Shown: in pieces, positions 15,038 to 20,550 of the stretch
Position numbering within the stretch: position 1 is the first letter of the stretch
Layout of the letters: each line of letters begins with the position of its first letter
From: Woronichinia sp035285405
GTDB taxonomy: Bacteria > Cyanobacteriota > Cyanobacteriia > Cyanobacteriales > Microcystaceae
Direction of reading: 5' to 3'
Assembly: GCA_035285405.1 (NCBI GenBank)
Contig: JAYKJI010000060.1
Location: 1 to 20,550 of the forward strand
Length of the DNA stretch: 20,550 nucleotides
Notes under the pieces: generated by a model
Database searches by the model: none
Told to the model about the DNA's origin: nothing
Seen by the model: the letters and a program-made list of their open reading frames with translations, nothing else
Translations under genes and position numbers: made by a program

Positions 15038-16255
15038 TTAACGGTTAACCAAAATGTCTGTTTGACGGTCTTGCAACCATGCCACATCATCGCTAGTGAA
15101 GGGAGACAAATCTCGTAAGCGTTGAACAATGCCTGGCATCACTTCTAAAACTTTGTCAATTTCTTTATCAGTGGTGTAACGACAAAGGCTAAAGCGAATA
15201 GAACCGTGCAGAGTGGTATAGGGAAGACCCATCGCTTGCAGAACGTGGGATGGTTCCAAAGAACCTGAAGTACAGGCAGAACCCGATGAAGCACAAATTC
15301 CAAATTTATCTAAGGAAAGTAAAATCGCTTCTCCTTCGATGTATTTAAAACCAATGTTTGTTGTGTTAGGTAAACGGTTTTTAATATCACCATTAACTTC
15401 ACAATCAGGAATAGTAGCTAATAAGGTTTTTTCGAGGCGATCGCGTAATTTAGCTTCTCGTTTAGTTGACTCGGCCATTTCGCGCAATTCCAGTTCGGCA
15501 GCCTTACCAAGACCGACAATGCCCGCCACATTTTCTGTACCAGCGCGACGACCCCGTTCTTGATGACCTCCTAATAGGAAAGGACGAAAACGGAAACCGC
15601 GTTTTACATACAATGCACCCACACCTTTCGGAGCGTGAAGTTTATGACCTGATAATGTTAATAAATCAATTGTGCTGCTCTTTAAATTGAGGGGAATTTT
15701 TCCCACCGCTTGCACTGCATCCACATGAAAGGTTGCACCGTAGGCTTTAGCTAATGCCCCAATATTTTCAATGGGGAAAATCGTTCCCGTTTCATTGTTT
15801 GCATACATGGTGGTCACTAAAGCCGTATTACCCGTGAGAGCCGCTTCTAGTTCCATCAAATCCAACTGACCTTTGCGATCAACGGAAAGATAGGTAACTT
15901 TGTAGCCCTGTTTTTCCAGTTGTTTGCACACATTCAACACGCAGGGATGTTCAACCTGGGTTGTGATGATCTGGTTGCGATCGGGTTGGGCAGCTAAAGC
16001 CGCACGGATAGCGGTGTTATTGCCTTCGGTTCCGCAACTGGTGAAGATCACTTCCGTCGGTTCGGCTCCGAGCAGAGCGGCCACATTTTCCCTCGCCTCT
16101 TGAATGGCTTTACCTACTTGACCGCCAAAGGTGTGCATAGATGAAGGGTTGCCATAGAGTTCCGTCAGATAGGGCAACATGGCGACCACAACTTCAGGAT
16201 CAGGTTGAGTAGTAGCGTTATTATCGAGATAAAGACAAGATTGTAAGGATGGCAT
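15038..16255 (-). CDS. nifS: Cysteine desulfurase NifS
   Basis: This 405-residue PLP enzyme takes sulfur from cysteine for NifU. It starts LYLDNNATTQPDPEV, with H103 in the VEHPC motif. The PLP-binding lysine is K205 in SGHKLHAPKG, and RAGTEN is at 237-242. The catalytic C328 lies in SSGSACTSG. Length and motifs match NifS rather than SufS. It lies 198 bp downstream of nifB, without the fdxN gene that normally separates the two in cyanobacteria, and 130 bp upstream of nifU. Confidence 0.97.
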   Translation of the reverse strand: MPSLQSCLYLDNNATTQPDPEVVVAMLPYLTELYGNPSSMHTFGGQVGKAIQEARENVAALLGAEPTEVIFTSCGTEGNNTAIRAALAAQPDRNQIITTQVEHPCVLNVCKQLEKQGYKVTYLSVDRKGQLDLMELEAALTGNTALVTTMYANNETGTIFPIENIGALAKAYGATFHVDAVQAVGKIPLNLKSSTIDLLTLSGHKLHAPKGVGALYVKRGFRFRPFLLGGHQERGRRAGTENVAGIVGLGKAAELELREMAESTKREAKLRDRLEKTLLATIPDCEVNGDIKNRLPNTTNIGFKYIEGEAILLSLDKFGICASSGSACTSGSLEPSHVLQAMGLPYTTLHGSIRFSLCRYTTDKEIDKVLEVMPGIVQRLRDLSPFTSDDVAWLQDRQTDILVNR

Positions 16256-16290
16256 AGTTCTTCACCAATCTTAGGTTTACAAAGGTTGTT

Positions 16291-16449
16291 ATCCCCCCTA
16301 GCCCCCCTTTCAAAGGGGGGACGTCTTATGAGGTGTCGGGGAAAATGGATTTCGAGTTTTGACGGTAAGTACAGACAGCTTAAGCAAAGGCAAAACTTTA
16401 TTGACTCAGTTGTCTGAAGTCCCTCTTCCAAAGGGGGATTTAGGGGGAT
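16291..16449. repeat. Paired inverted C/G-rich repeats filling the nifB-nifS spacer
   Basis: The left unit is ATCCCCCCTA (16291-16300) followed by hairpin CCCCCCTTT-C-AAAGGGGGG (16302-16320). The right unit is CCCTCTT/AAGGGGG (16421-16435) followed by TAGGGGGAT (16441-16449), which complements the left edge. About 100 bp of non-repeat DNA lies between the units and has no homology I recognise. The pair stands where fdxN would be expected. Confidence 0.75.
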
Positions 16450-16454
16450 AAAAC

Positions 16455-17939
16455 TCAAATCGTCAAAACTAATTCACGGGTAGGAACAGTGTCAGTTTCC
16501 ACAGACCCTTGAAAATATTGGTCATAGAAACCACGAGCAACAGTATCGATCGCGTCATAGGCTTCGACCACCTGTAAACCAGCCTTTTTGAGTTCCGCTT
16601 GAGGGCAATTACCGATTTTGGAAGTCAACACTGCTTTACAGTCAGAAATCGTGGAGATAATGCCGTCTAGGGTTGCTTCTTCGCCATAACCTGTTTGACA
16701 ATAGTGGTCAATCTTGCGGTGTCCCACAAATTTCACCTCATTGGCATCCACTTCATAGATTTGGAACTCTTTGGCATGGCCGAAGTGCTGATTAACAATG
16801 CCACCACCTTTGGTTACCACGGCCAATAACAGTTTGGGACTATCGGCAATTTTGACTGCTGGTTTAAGCTGTTCCTTCTTGGCTTTGAGTTGCTTCTGTT
16901 TTTGATCAATGCTGGCATGAACCACCTGGCGCACCGTTTCGTTATACTCAGGAGCCATTTCCATAAACTTATCTTTCGTAAATTCCTGGGAACGGTCTTC
17001 ACCCAGTAAACCCACTGCATCAGCGCGACATTGGCGACAGTGACGCATCATTTTCATATTGCTGTCAGCACATTCATCTTGCAGAGCTTTTAACTCTTTG
17101 GGAGTGGGGCCACGTTGCCCGTTTAAACCAAAGTAGGTTCCATGCTCAGGGGCAGAGATGAGAGGCATAATATTGTGCAAGAACGCACCTTTTTCTCGAA
17201 TAACGCGATTAACTTCCACTAAATGCTGGTCGTTAATGCCTGGAATCATTACTGAGTTAACTTTGCAGAGAATATCTGCTTCTCTCAGTAAGTCTAGGCT
17301 TTCCATCTGGCGTTGATGGAGAATACGGGCGGCTTCGATACCTTTAATCCGTTTGCGTTGCCAATGAATCCAAGGGTAAATTTTAGCCCCGATTTCAGGG
17401 TCAACCATGTTAATCGTGATGGTTACATGGTCAATATTTAATTTTTTGAGGCGATCGACGTATTCAGGCAACATCAAACCATTGGTTGATAGGCAAAGCT
17501 TAATATCAGGGGCTTCTTTGGCGACTAGCTCAAAGGTGCGAAAGGTTTTCTCTGGATTAGCGAGAGGATCACCAGGCCCCGCAATACCTAATACTGTCAT
17601 TTGGGGAATCTTGCCACCGATGACGAGGACTTTATGAGCAGCCTCTTCGGGTGTCAATAATTCACTAACCACCCCAGGTCGGCTTTCGTTAGCGCAATCA
17701 TACTTGCGATTGCAGTAGTTGCATTGAATATTGCAAGCAGGAGCGACGGCAACGTGCATCCTTGCATAGTGGTGGTGTGCATCTTCGCTGTAACAGGGGT
17801 GTTTAGCGATCCGTTCTTGAATGCTGGCATCTCGTTCAGTGGTTGCACTGCTAGAAGAACTGCAATTACAACTGCCCGATTTGGCTTTAGATGCTGGCTC
17901 TCCCGTAGGAGTCGTAAGCAAAGCTATTGGGGGAGTCAT
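16455..17939 (-). CDS. nifB: NifB, radical-SAM FeMo-co core synthase with NifX-like C-terminal domain
   Basis: The 494-residue protein makes NifB-co, the carbide-containing 8Fe core of FeMo-co. The radical-SAM motif C69-x3-C73-x2-C76 lies in APACNIQCNYCNRKYDC. The preceding HPCYSEDAHHHYARMH and the C301-x2-C304 pair (RHCRQCRADAVGLLGEDR) supply ligands for the K clusters. A Lys/Gln linker (about 345-365) leads to the NifX/NafY-like domain (about 370-475: LLAVVTKGGGIVNQHFGHA and SKIGNCPQAELKKAG). The N-terminus has a Ser-rich CNC segment. It is the first gene of the minus-strand block; the ribosome-binding site is weak. Confidence 0.97.
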   Translation of the reverse strand: MTPPIALLTTPTGEPASKAKSGSCNCSSSSSATTERDASIQERIAKHPCYSEDAHHHYARMHVAVAPACNIQCNYCNRKYDCANESRPGVVSELLTPEEAAHKVLVIGGKIPQMTVLGIAGPGDPLANPEKTFRTFELVAKEAPDIKLCLSTNGLMLPEYVDRLKKLNIDHVTITINMVDPEIGAKIYPWIHWQRKRIKGIEAARILHQRQMESLDLLREADILCKVNSVMIPGINDQHLVEVNRVIREKGAFLHNIMPLISAPEHGTYFGLNGQRGPTPKELKALQDECADSNMKMMRHCRQCRADAVGLLGEDRSQEFTKDKFMEMAPEYNETVRQVVHASIDQKQKQLKAKKEQLKPAVKIADSPKLLLAVVTKGGGIVNQHFGHAKEFQIYEVDANEVKFVGHRKIDHYCQTGYGEEATLDGIISTISDCKAVLTSKIGNCPQAELKKAGLQVVEAYDAIDTVARGFYDQYFQGSVETDTVPTRELVLTI

Positions 17940-17995
17940 TGAATTTCGGTGGTAAGTGATTTGCTATGTGTGATTTATAACACCCTGCTTTTTGA

Positions 17996-18009
17996 CCGTA
18001 ACTTTACGG
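17996..18009. promoter_or_regulatory. Inverted repeat in the nifB leader
   Basis: CCGTAA-CT-TTACGG is a perfect 6-bp dyad lying 57-70 bp before the nifB ATG. It lies downstream of the putative nifB -10 and so probably falls in the transcript leader. It could be a regulator site or a small stem-loop. Confidence 0.4.
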
Positions 18010-18032
18010 AGGTCGCAATAAAACTCATAGAA

Positions 18033-18060
18033 ATATTAGGAAGGTACTCAGGCATTCCAA
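18033..18060 (-). promoter_or_regulatory. Candidate nifB promoter
   Basis: Read on the minus strand, TTGGAA (18060-18055) and TAATAT (18038-18033) are 16 bp apart, a reasonable sigma-70-type match with a weak -35, as expected of an activated promoter. The inner edge of an iteron array begins 20 bp upstream of the -35. A bulged hairpin (CCAAAGCC-TAC-GGCTTGG, 18057-18074) overlaps the -35. Confidence 0.45.
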
Positions 18061-18080
18061 AGCCTACGGCTTGGCACTTG

Positions 18081-18166
18081 AAAAATTTTTTGGGGTAAGG
18101 GGCACGAGTATTTATTACAGGGGGGACTAGTCTTTTTTAAAGGGGGGACGGGTATTCTTACACTCA
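18081..18166 (-). promoter_or_regulatory. Iteron array facing nifB: three 22-bp-spaced sites
   Basis: Read toward nifB, three units GAATACCCGTCCCC, AAGACTAGTCCCC and AATACTCGTGCCCC occur at an exact 22-bp period, followed by TTACCCCAAA and an A/T run. The whole 86 bp is an imperfect inverted copy of 18561-18644. The array ends 20 bp before the candidate nifB -35, the position expected for activator binding. Ends of a mobile element are the main alternative. Confidence 0.7.
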
Positions 18167-18222
18167 CTAAAAATCGCTATTTTCAAAGGTTTTAAGGGAA
18201 TTTTAACTTTTTTTAAGGTTTT

Positions 18223-18357
18223 ATGAGTTTGTACTCAGATAAGCTTTTTAAAAAGAGGAGTGGTAAGTTTTATGCCACTCCCGACAATACCGAAATTCAA
18301 ATCTGTATCTATCTTTACGAATTTTTTCAAAAAAGTCAAGTTGTATACCGTTTGTAA
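18223..18357 (+). CDS. Possible 44-codon frame inside the divergent control region
   Basis: ATG 18223 is preceded by AAGG at about 5 nt and opens a 44-codon frame (begins MSLYSDKLFKKRSGKFYATP, ends QVVYRL). It is rich in Lys and aromatic residues and lies between the two iteron arrays. I do not recognise it. It overlaps a hairpin and an NtcA-like dyad, so it may be a chance frame or the remnant of a gene once carried there. Confidence 0.22.
   Translation: MSLYSDKLFKKRSGKFYATPDNTEIQICIYLYEFFQKSQVVYRL
18257..18281 (-). terminator. Hairpin with T-run, minus-strand sense
   Basis: GGAGTGG (18257-18263) and CCACTCC (18275-18281) form a 7-bp stem with an 11-nt loop. Read on the minus strand it is followed by TCTTTTT. 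It could stop transcription entering the nifB promoter from upstream. Strength is uncertain. Confidence 0.35.
18305..18318. promoter_or_regulatory. GTA-N8-TAC match to the NtcA consensus
   Basis: GTATCTATCTTTAC is an exact match to the GTA-N8-TAC core recognised by the cyanobacterial nitrogen regulator NtcA. It lies between the divergent nif units, about 366 bp from nifB and 658 bp from the first small gene on the other strand. No -10 box at the usual 22-23 nt distance was found on either strand, and one chance match in this much DNA is not surprising. Confidence 0.35.
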
Positions 18358-18424
18358 TTTAGCCAAGTCTTTTCGCCGATCTAAACGGTAGCAATCACGA
18401 CCTTTCCCAGTTTACTTTCAGCGT

Positions 18425-18455
18425 TTGACAAATAAAACGTATATATAGATACATT
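18425..18455 (+). promoter_or_regulatory. Candidate plus-strand promoter
   Basis: A consensus TTGACA (18425-18430) is followed by a TA-rich stretch (TATATATAGATACATTATAG). The possible -10 boxes TAGATA (18446) or TACATT (18450) give spacings of 15 or 19, neither ideal. It would fire through the rightward iteron array toward the small genes and nifE. Confidence 0.35.
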
Positions 18456-18560
18456 ATAGTCAGGTTTGGGCTGCCTAAATAGCCTTGTTGAGTCCATCAA
18501 TCTAGGGTCAACATTGGCTCTCAAAATTGCCTCAAAGCCTTATTGGAAGAGCATTTTCTC

Positions 18561-18644
18561 TGAGTGTATGAATACTCGTCCCCTAGCTAATAAATACTTG
18601 TCCCCCATCCAATAAATACTCGTCCCTTACCCCAAAGTATTTTT
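18561..18644 (+). promoter_or_regulatory. Iteron array facing the nifE-side unit: three 22-bp-spaced sites
   Basis: Three units GAATACTCGTCCCC, AAATACTTGTCCCC and AAATACTCGTCCC have their central ACT at 18574, 18596 and 18618, exactly 22 bp apart. They begin with TGAGTGTA and end TTACCCCAAAG plus a T-run. It is the inverted counterpart of 18081-18166, in the same orientation relative to its own downstream genes. The first downstream ATG is 332 bp away; no good promoter was recognised after it. Confidence 0.68.
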
Positions 18645-18975
18645 AACAATCCCTCGTGATCAGGGTTCAGAGACTTGAGTGCATTTGCAGTAAGTTAAAT
18701 AAGTTAAATCGGGGCAACTTCATCAAGCACTCTAACTCTAGTCTGTTATACAGGTTAGGTAAGGTTACATTTCGATCCAACAGCGATCGCAAAGCGTACC
18801 AAAGGTGTCAATCCTCGTTCCTCATAGAAGTCCTGCCCAACTCCTGTTGCAAGGAGAGAGGTAGATCTCTCAAACAAGTTTTCCTTTTTGAGACGGTTTG
18901 GCAAGGGATGTTATGAAGGTTTGGGAAATGAACCAAAAGTTAATCCGAAAATTCAAATCTTGTTAGGTACTCGCT
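18645..18975. other. Non-coding stretch before the small tandem genes
   Basis: No gene is supported here. A GTG-started plus frame (18656-18916) has no protein-like features. A minus frame (18755-18910, 51 codons, containing LATGVGQDFYEERGL) looks more protein-like but has no good start and could be a decayed gene or dispersed repeat. One HIP1 octamer is present. TTGAGT (18675) and TTAAAT (18695 and 18704) are the only promoter-like words, with poor spacing. Confidence 0.4.
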
Positions 18976-19146
18976 ATGATGATTTCATTTTTATCGTTTT
19001 TAGGAATTCTCCTGTTCCTAAAGCTTAGTAATGACTGCATGATGTATTACATCTTTAGAAGTATTGAAAAAGATCCTAGATCGTATCGCAATACCTACCA
19101 ATTATCTCAAAAAGTCTTTCCCCTATCTGACCAAAATTATGATTAA
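18976..19146 (+). CDS. Small 56-residue protein, first of a tandem paralogous pair
   Basis: The frame begins MMISFLSFLGILLFLKLSND and ends in an acidic QNYD. The N-terminal 17 residues are hydrophobic, a possible single membrane anchor. The rest is polar, with the block DPRSYRNTYQL at residues 33-43. It is about 48% identical over its full length, without gaps, to the next gene, and even the leader (AGGTA, then TC, then CTATGAT) is shared, which fixes the start. I recognise no family. Transcribed toward the Nitro_C gene and nifE, it may belong to the same unit. Confidence 0.7.
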   Translation: MMISFLSFLGILLFLKLSNDCMMYYIFRSIEKDPRSYRNTYQLSQKVFPLSDQNYD

Positions 19147-19188
19147 TTAAACTCCTCAATCAATCTCTAATCATTGCAGGTAGTCACT

Positions 19189-19359
19189 ATGATAATTGCT
19201 CTTCTCTCCTGTTTGGGTATTGCTTGTGTTGTAAAACTTACTAATGATTCTATGATTCAGCAGATGTTTGAAGAACTGGGACAAGATCCTAGATACTATC
19301 GTAATACCTATCAATTACCGCGATCGCTTAACCCGCTTACCCATAAAAATGATGATTAG
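19189..19359 (+). CDS. Small 56-residue protein, second of the tandem paralogous pair
   Basis: The frame begins MIIALLSCLGIACVVKLTND and ends HKNDD, the same length as its neighbour. Conserved positions include KL-x-ND-x-M, a central Phe and DPR-x-YRNTYQL. The hydrophobic N-terminus suggests a short membrane segment or an uncleaved signal. AGGTA lies 6 nt before ATG 19189; an in-frame TTG at 19174 is rejected because the paralogue has no matching extension. Four base pairs after its stop begins the Nitro_C gene, so translational coupling is likely. The function is unknown, and conservation after duplication suggests a real product. Confidence 0.75.
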   Translation: MIIALLSCLGIACVVKLTNDSMIQQMFEELGQDPRYYRNTYQLPRSLNPLTHKNDD

Positions 19360-19363
19360 CACA

Positions 19364-19639
19364 ATGAATCCTTCTACTTCTTCCGAACCACTCCATAGTG
19401 TCTTTTCTCCTCTCCAATGGTTCCGAAATTATCTTAATCAACTGGATATTAGAGATCCTAAAATTGCTAAACTTATCTGTCAACTAGTGCCGCCTAGTTG
19501 TCCTTTTGAACGGAAAATCAAGCTATTAGGAAAGACCTTATTAGTCATTCCTCCCCTATGTCACTTTAATCCCTTCTATGAAGAGTTAATGTTCCTACGA
19601 TTTCGTGCCTTAACTCTTCTTAGCGAAATTGACACCTAA
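19364..19639 (+). CDS. Nitro_C (Mo-dependent nitrogenase C-terminus) family small protein
   Basis: This 91-residue protein matches from memory the cyanobacterial family named Mo-dependent nitrogenase C-terminus. The core reads DPKIAKLICQLVPPSCPFER (residues 31-50), then KLLGKTLLVIPPLCHFNPFYEEL and LRFRALTLLSEI. Three cysteines (C39, C46, C66) sit in the conserved part and could bind metal, but this is not established. Members are small cyanobacterial proteins of unknown function despite the family name. ATG 19364 follows the previous stop by 4 bp; in-frame ATGs at 19349 and 19352 would overlap it and are possible starts. Its location just upstream of nifE supports a link with nitrogen fixation. 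Confidence 0.85.
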   Translation: MNPSTSSEPLHSVFSPLQWFRNYLNQLDIRDPKIAKLICQLVPPSCPFERKIKLLGKTLLVIPPLCHFNPFYEELMFLRFRALTLLSEIDT

Positions 19640-19644
19640 CATAA

Positions 19645-19684
19645 TCCTCCCAATCTTCCCCCTCTTCCTTCTCCTCCCAATCCT
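19645..19684. repeat. Pyrimidine-rich tract with an 11-bp direct repeat before nifE
   Basis: TCCTCCCAATC occurs at 19645-19655 and 19672-19682 inside a nearly pure C/T run. It lies in the 136-bp gap between the Nitro_C gene and nifE. Function unknown. Confidence 0.5.
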
Positions 19685-19775
19685 AAAAGATAGGACTTGG
19701 AAAGCCAGCCCCTACCTCCCCAAAGGGAATCCGAAATCAAATCTATAATTTGTCCCCCTTTAACAGTGACTCATT

Positions 19776-20550
19776 ATGAAAATTACCCAGGGCAAAATCA
19801 ACGAATTATTAACTGAAACCGGTTGTGAACATAATCATCACAAACAGGGACAGAAAAAGAATAAATCCTGTAGTCAACAAGCTCAACCAGGAGCCGCCCA
19901 GGGAGGCTGTGCTTTTGATGGAGCGATGATTGCTCTGGTTCCGATTACGGATGCAGCCCATTTAGTCCACGGCCCTTTAGCTTGTGCGGGGAACTCCTGG
20001 GGAGCACGGGGTAGTTTATCCTCTGGATCAGAATTATACAAAGTAGGTTTAACTACTGATTTAAGCGAAAATGATATTATTTTTGGCGGCGAAAAACGAC
20101 TTTATCAATCTATTTTAGAAGTTCAAGAACGTTATCATCCTGCGGCCATTTTTGTCTATGCAACTTGTGTCACCGCTTTAATTGGAGACGATTTTGATGC
20201 AATTTGTAAAAAAGCCTCAGAAAAGCTGCAAACTCCTATTATTCCGGTTAACTCTCCAGGCTTTACTGGCACTAAAAACTTAGGGAATCGCATTGCCGGA
20301 GAATTTCTTTTAGAATATGTGATCGGCACGAAAGAACCAGCAAATACAACGCCCTACGATATTAATTTAATTGGAGAATATAACATTGCTGGAGAACTCT
20401 GGAATGTTTTACCTTTATTTGAGAAAGTTGGTATTCGAGTTTTATCTAAAATGACAGGAGATGCCCGTTACGAAGAAATTTGTTATGCCCATCGTGCCAA
20501 ATTAAACGTCATGATTTGCTCAAAAGCGTTATTAAATGTGGCCCGTAAAA
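19776..20550 (+). CDS. nifE: FeMo-co biosynthesis scaffold NifE, 3' end cut by window edge
   Basis: 258 codons are visible from ATG 19776; a full NifE is roughly 460-480 residues. It is homologous to NifD. The Cys-rich N-terminus has GGCAFDGA (C45), GPLACAGNSWGARG (C70) and YATCVTALIGDDF (C131), equivalent to the cluster ligands of NifE. It then has PVNSPGFTGTKNLGNRIAGE and LIGEYNIAGELW. With NifN it forms the scaffold that converts NifB-co to FeMo-co. The His/Gln/Lys-rich segment at 17-33 is a less conserved insertion. No clear Shine-Dalgarno is seen. nifN and nifX probably follow beyond the edge. Confidence 0.97.
   Translation, partial: MKITQGKINELLTETGCEHNHHKQGQKKNKSCSQQAQPGAAQGGCAFDGAMIALVPITDAAHLVHGPLACAGNSWGARGSLSSGSELYKVGLTTDLSENDIIFGGEKRLYQSILEVQERYHPAAIFVYATCVTALIGDDFDAICKKASEKLQTPIIPVNSPGFTGTKNLGNRIAGEFLLEYVIGTKEPANTTPYDINLIGEYNIAGELWNVLPLFEKVGIRVLSKMTGDARYEEICYAHRAKLNVMICSKALLNVARK

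Noticed and set aside
16165..16458. 97-codon minus frame spanning the nifB-nifS gap, considered as an fdxN replacement
   Set aside because: It is a translation of the C/G-rich repeats (peptides such as NPPLEEG and PPFERGARG, typical of repeat-derived false genes) running into nifS, without ferredoxin cysteine spacing.
18081..18644. Complete insertion sequence
   Set aside because: The inverted ends are real, but no transposase frame of useful length lies between them and the outer flanks show no matching target-site duplication.
18081..18644. CRISPR array
   Set aside because: Only three units per array, with a 22-bp period including the repeat itself, so there is no room for spacers, and no cas genes are nearby.
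18656..18916. 86-codon plus-strand frame started by GTG
   Set aside because: Composition is not protein-like, with no motif and no ribosome-binding site; the opposite strand shows a more protein-like frame in the same DNA.
1..20550. tRNA, rRNA or other structured RNA genes
   Set aside because: No cloverleaf with a plausible anticodon or conserved rRNA segment was recognised by eye in the spacers; a covariance-model scan would be decisive.

Overview
The window comes from a nitrogen-fixing cyanobacterium. HIP1 octamers (GCGATCGC) recur throughout, base composition is moderately AT-rich, and the proteins look cyanobacterial, including full-length NifB with a NifX-like tail, three-domain NifU and a stand-alone Nitro_C protein. 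The nifD gene is uninterrupted. The gene order suggests a non-heterocystous (unicellular or filamentous) lineage, but the exact genus cannot be read from the sequence.

Layout. Positions 1-4405 are flanking genes: an HlyD/MacA-type membrane-fusion protein cut by the window edge, a folate/biopterin-family transporter, and the iron-sulfur subunit of glycolate oxidase (glcF). Positions 4481-5623 hold a divergent molybdenum pair: modA (periplasmic molybdate binding) and a mop-type molbindin. Positions 5688-17939 form one long minus-strand nif block, transcribed nifB > nifS > nifU > nifH > nifD > nifK > nifV > nifZ > nifT > [2Fe-2S] thioredoxin-fold ferredoxin > ferritin-like protein > cupin. Positions 17940-18975 are a 1.0-kb non-coding divergent control region. 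Positions 18976-20550 run the other way: two tandem paralogous 56-residue proteins, a Nitro_C protein and nifE, which is cut by the right edge.

How the genes work together. ModA captures molybdate and Mop buffers it in the cytoplasm. NifS and NifU build Fe-S clusters, NifB makes the FeMo-co core, NifV makes homocitrate, and NifE (with NifN, presumably beyond the window) is the FeMo-co scaffold. NifH and NifDK are the enzyme, and NifZ and NifT are maturation accessories. The ferredoxin, ferritin-like and cupin genes at the operon tail are probably iron or redox accessories. Neither fdxN nor nifP is in its usual place, and nifV-nifZ-nifT lie downstream of nifK.

Most notable non-coding structure. 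The divergent control region contains two inverted arrays (18081-18166 and 18561-18644). Each has three iterons with an exact 22-bp period around AATACTCGTCCC, and each points outward toward one of the two nif transcription units. The nifB-side array ends about 20 bp upstream of a plausible nifB promoter. In addition, most nif spacers carry C/G-rich dispersed palindromes (two share a 41-bp identical copy), and two spacers carry inverted arrays of heptanucleotide repeats.
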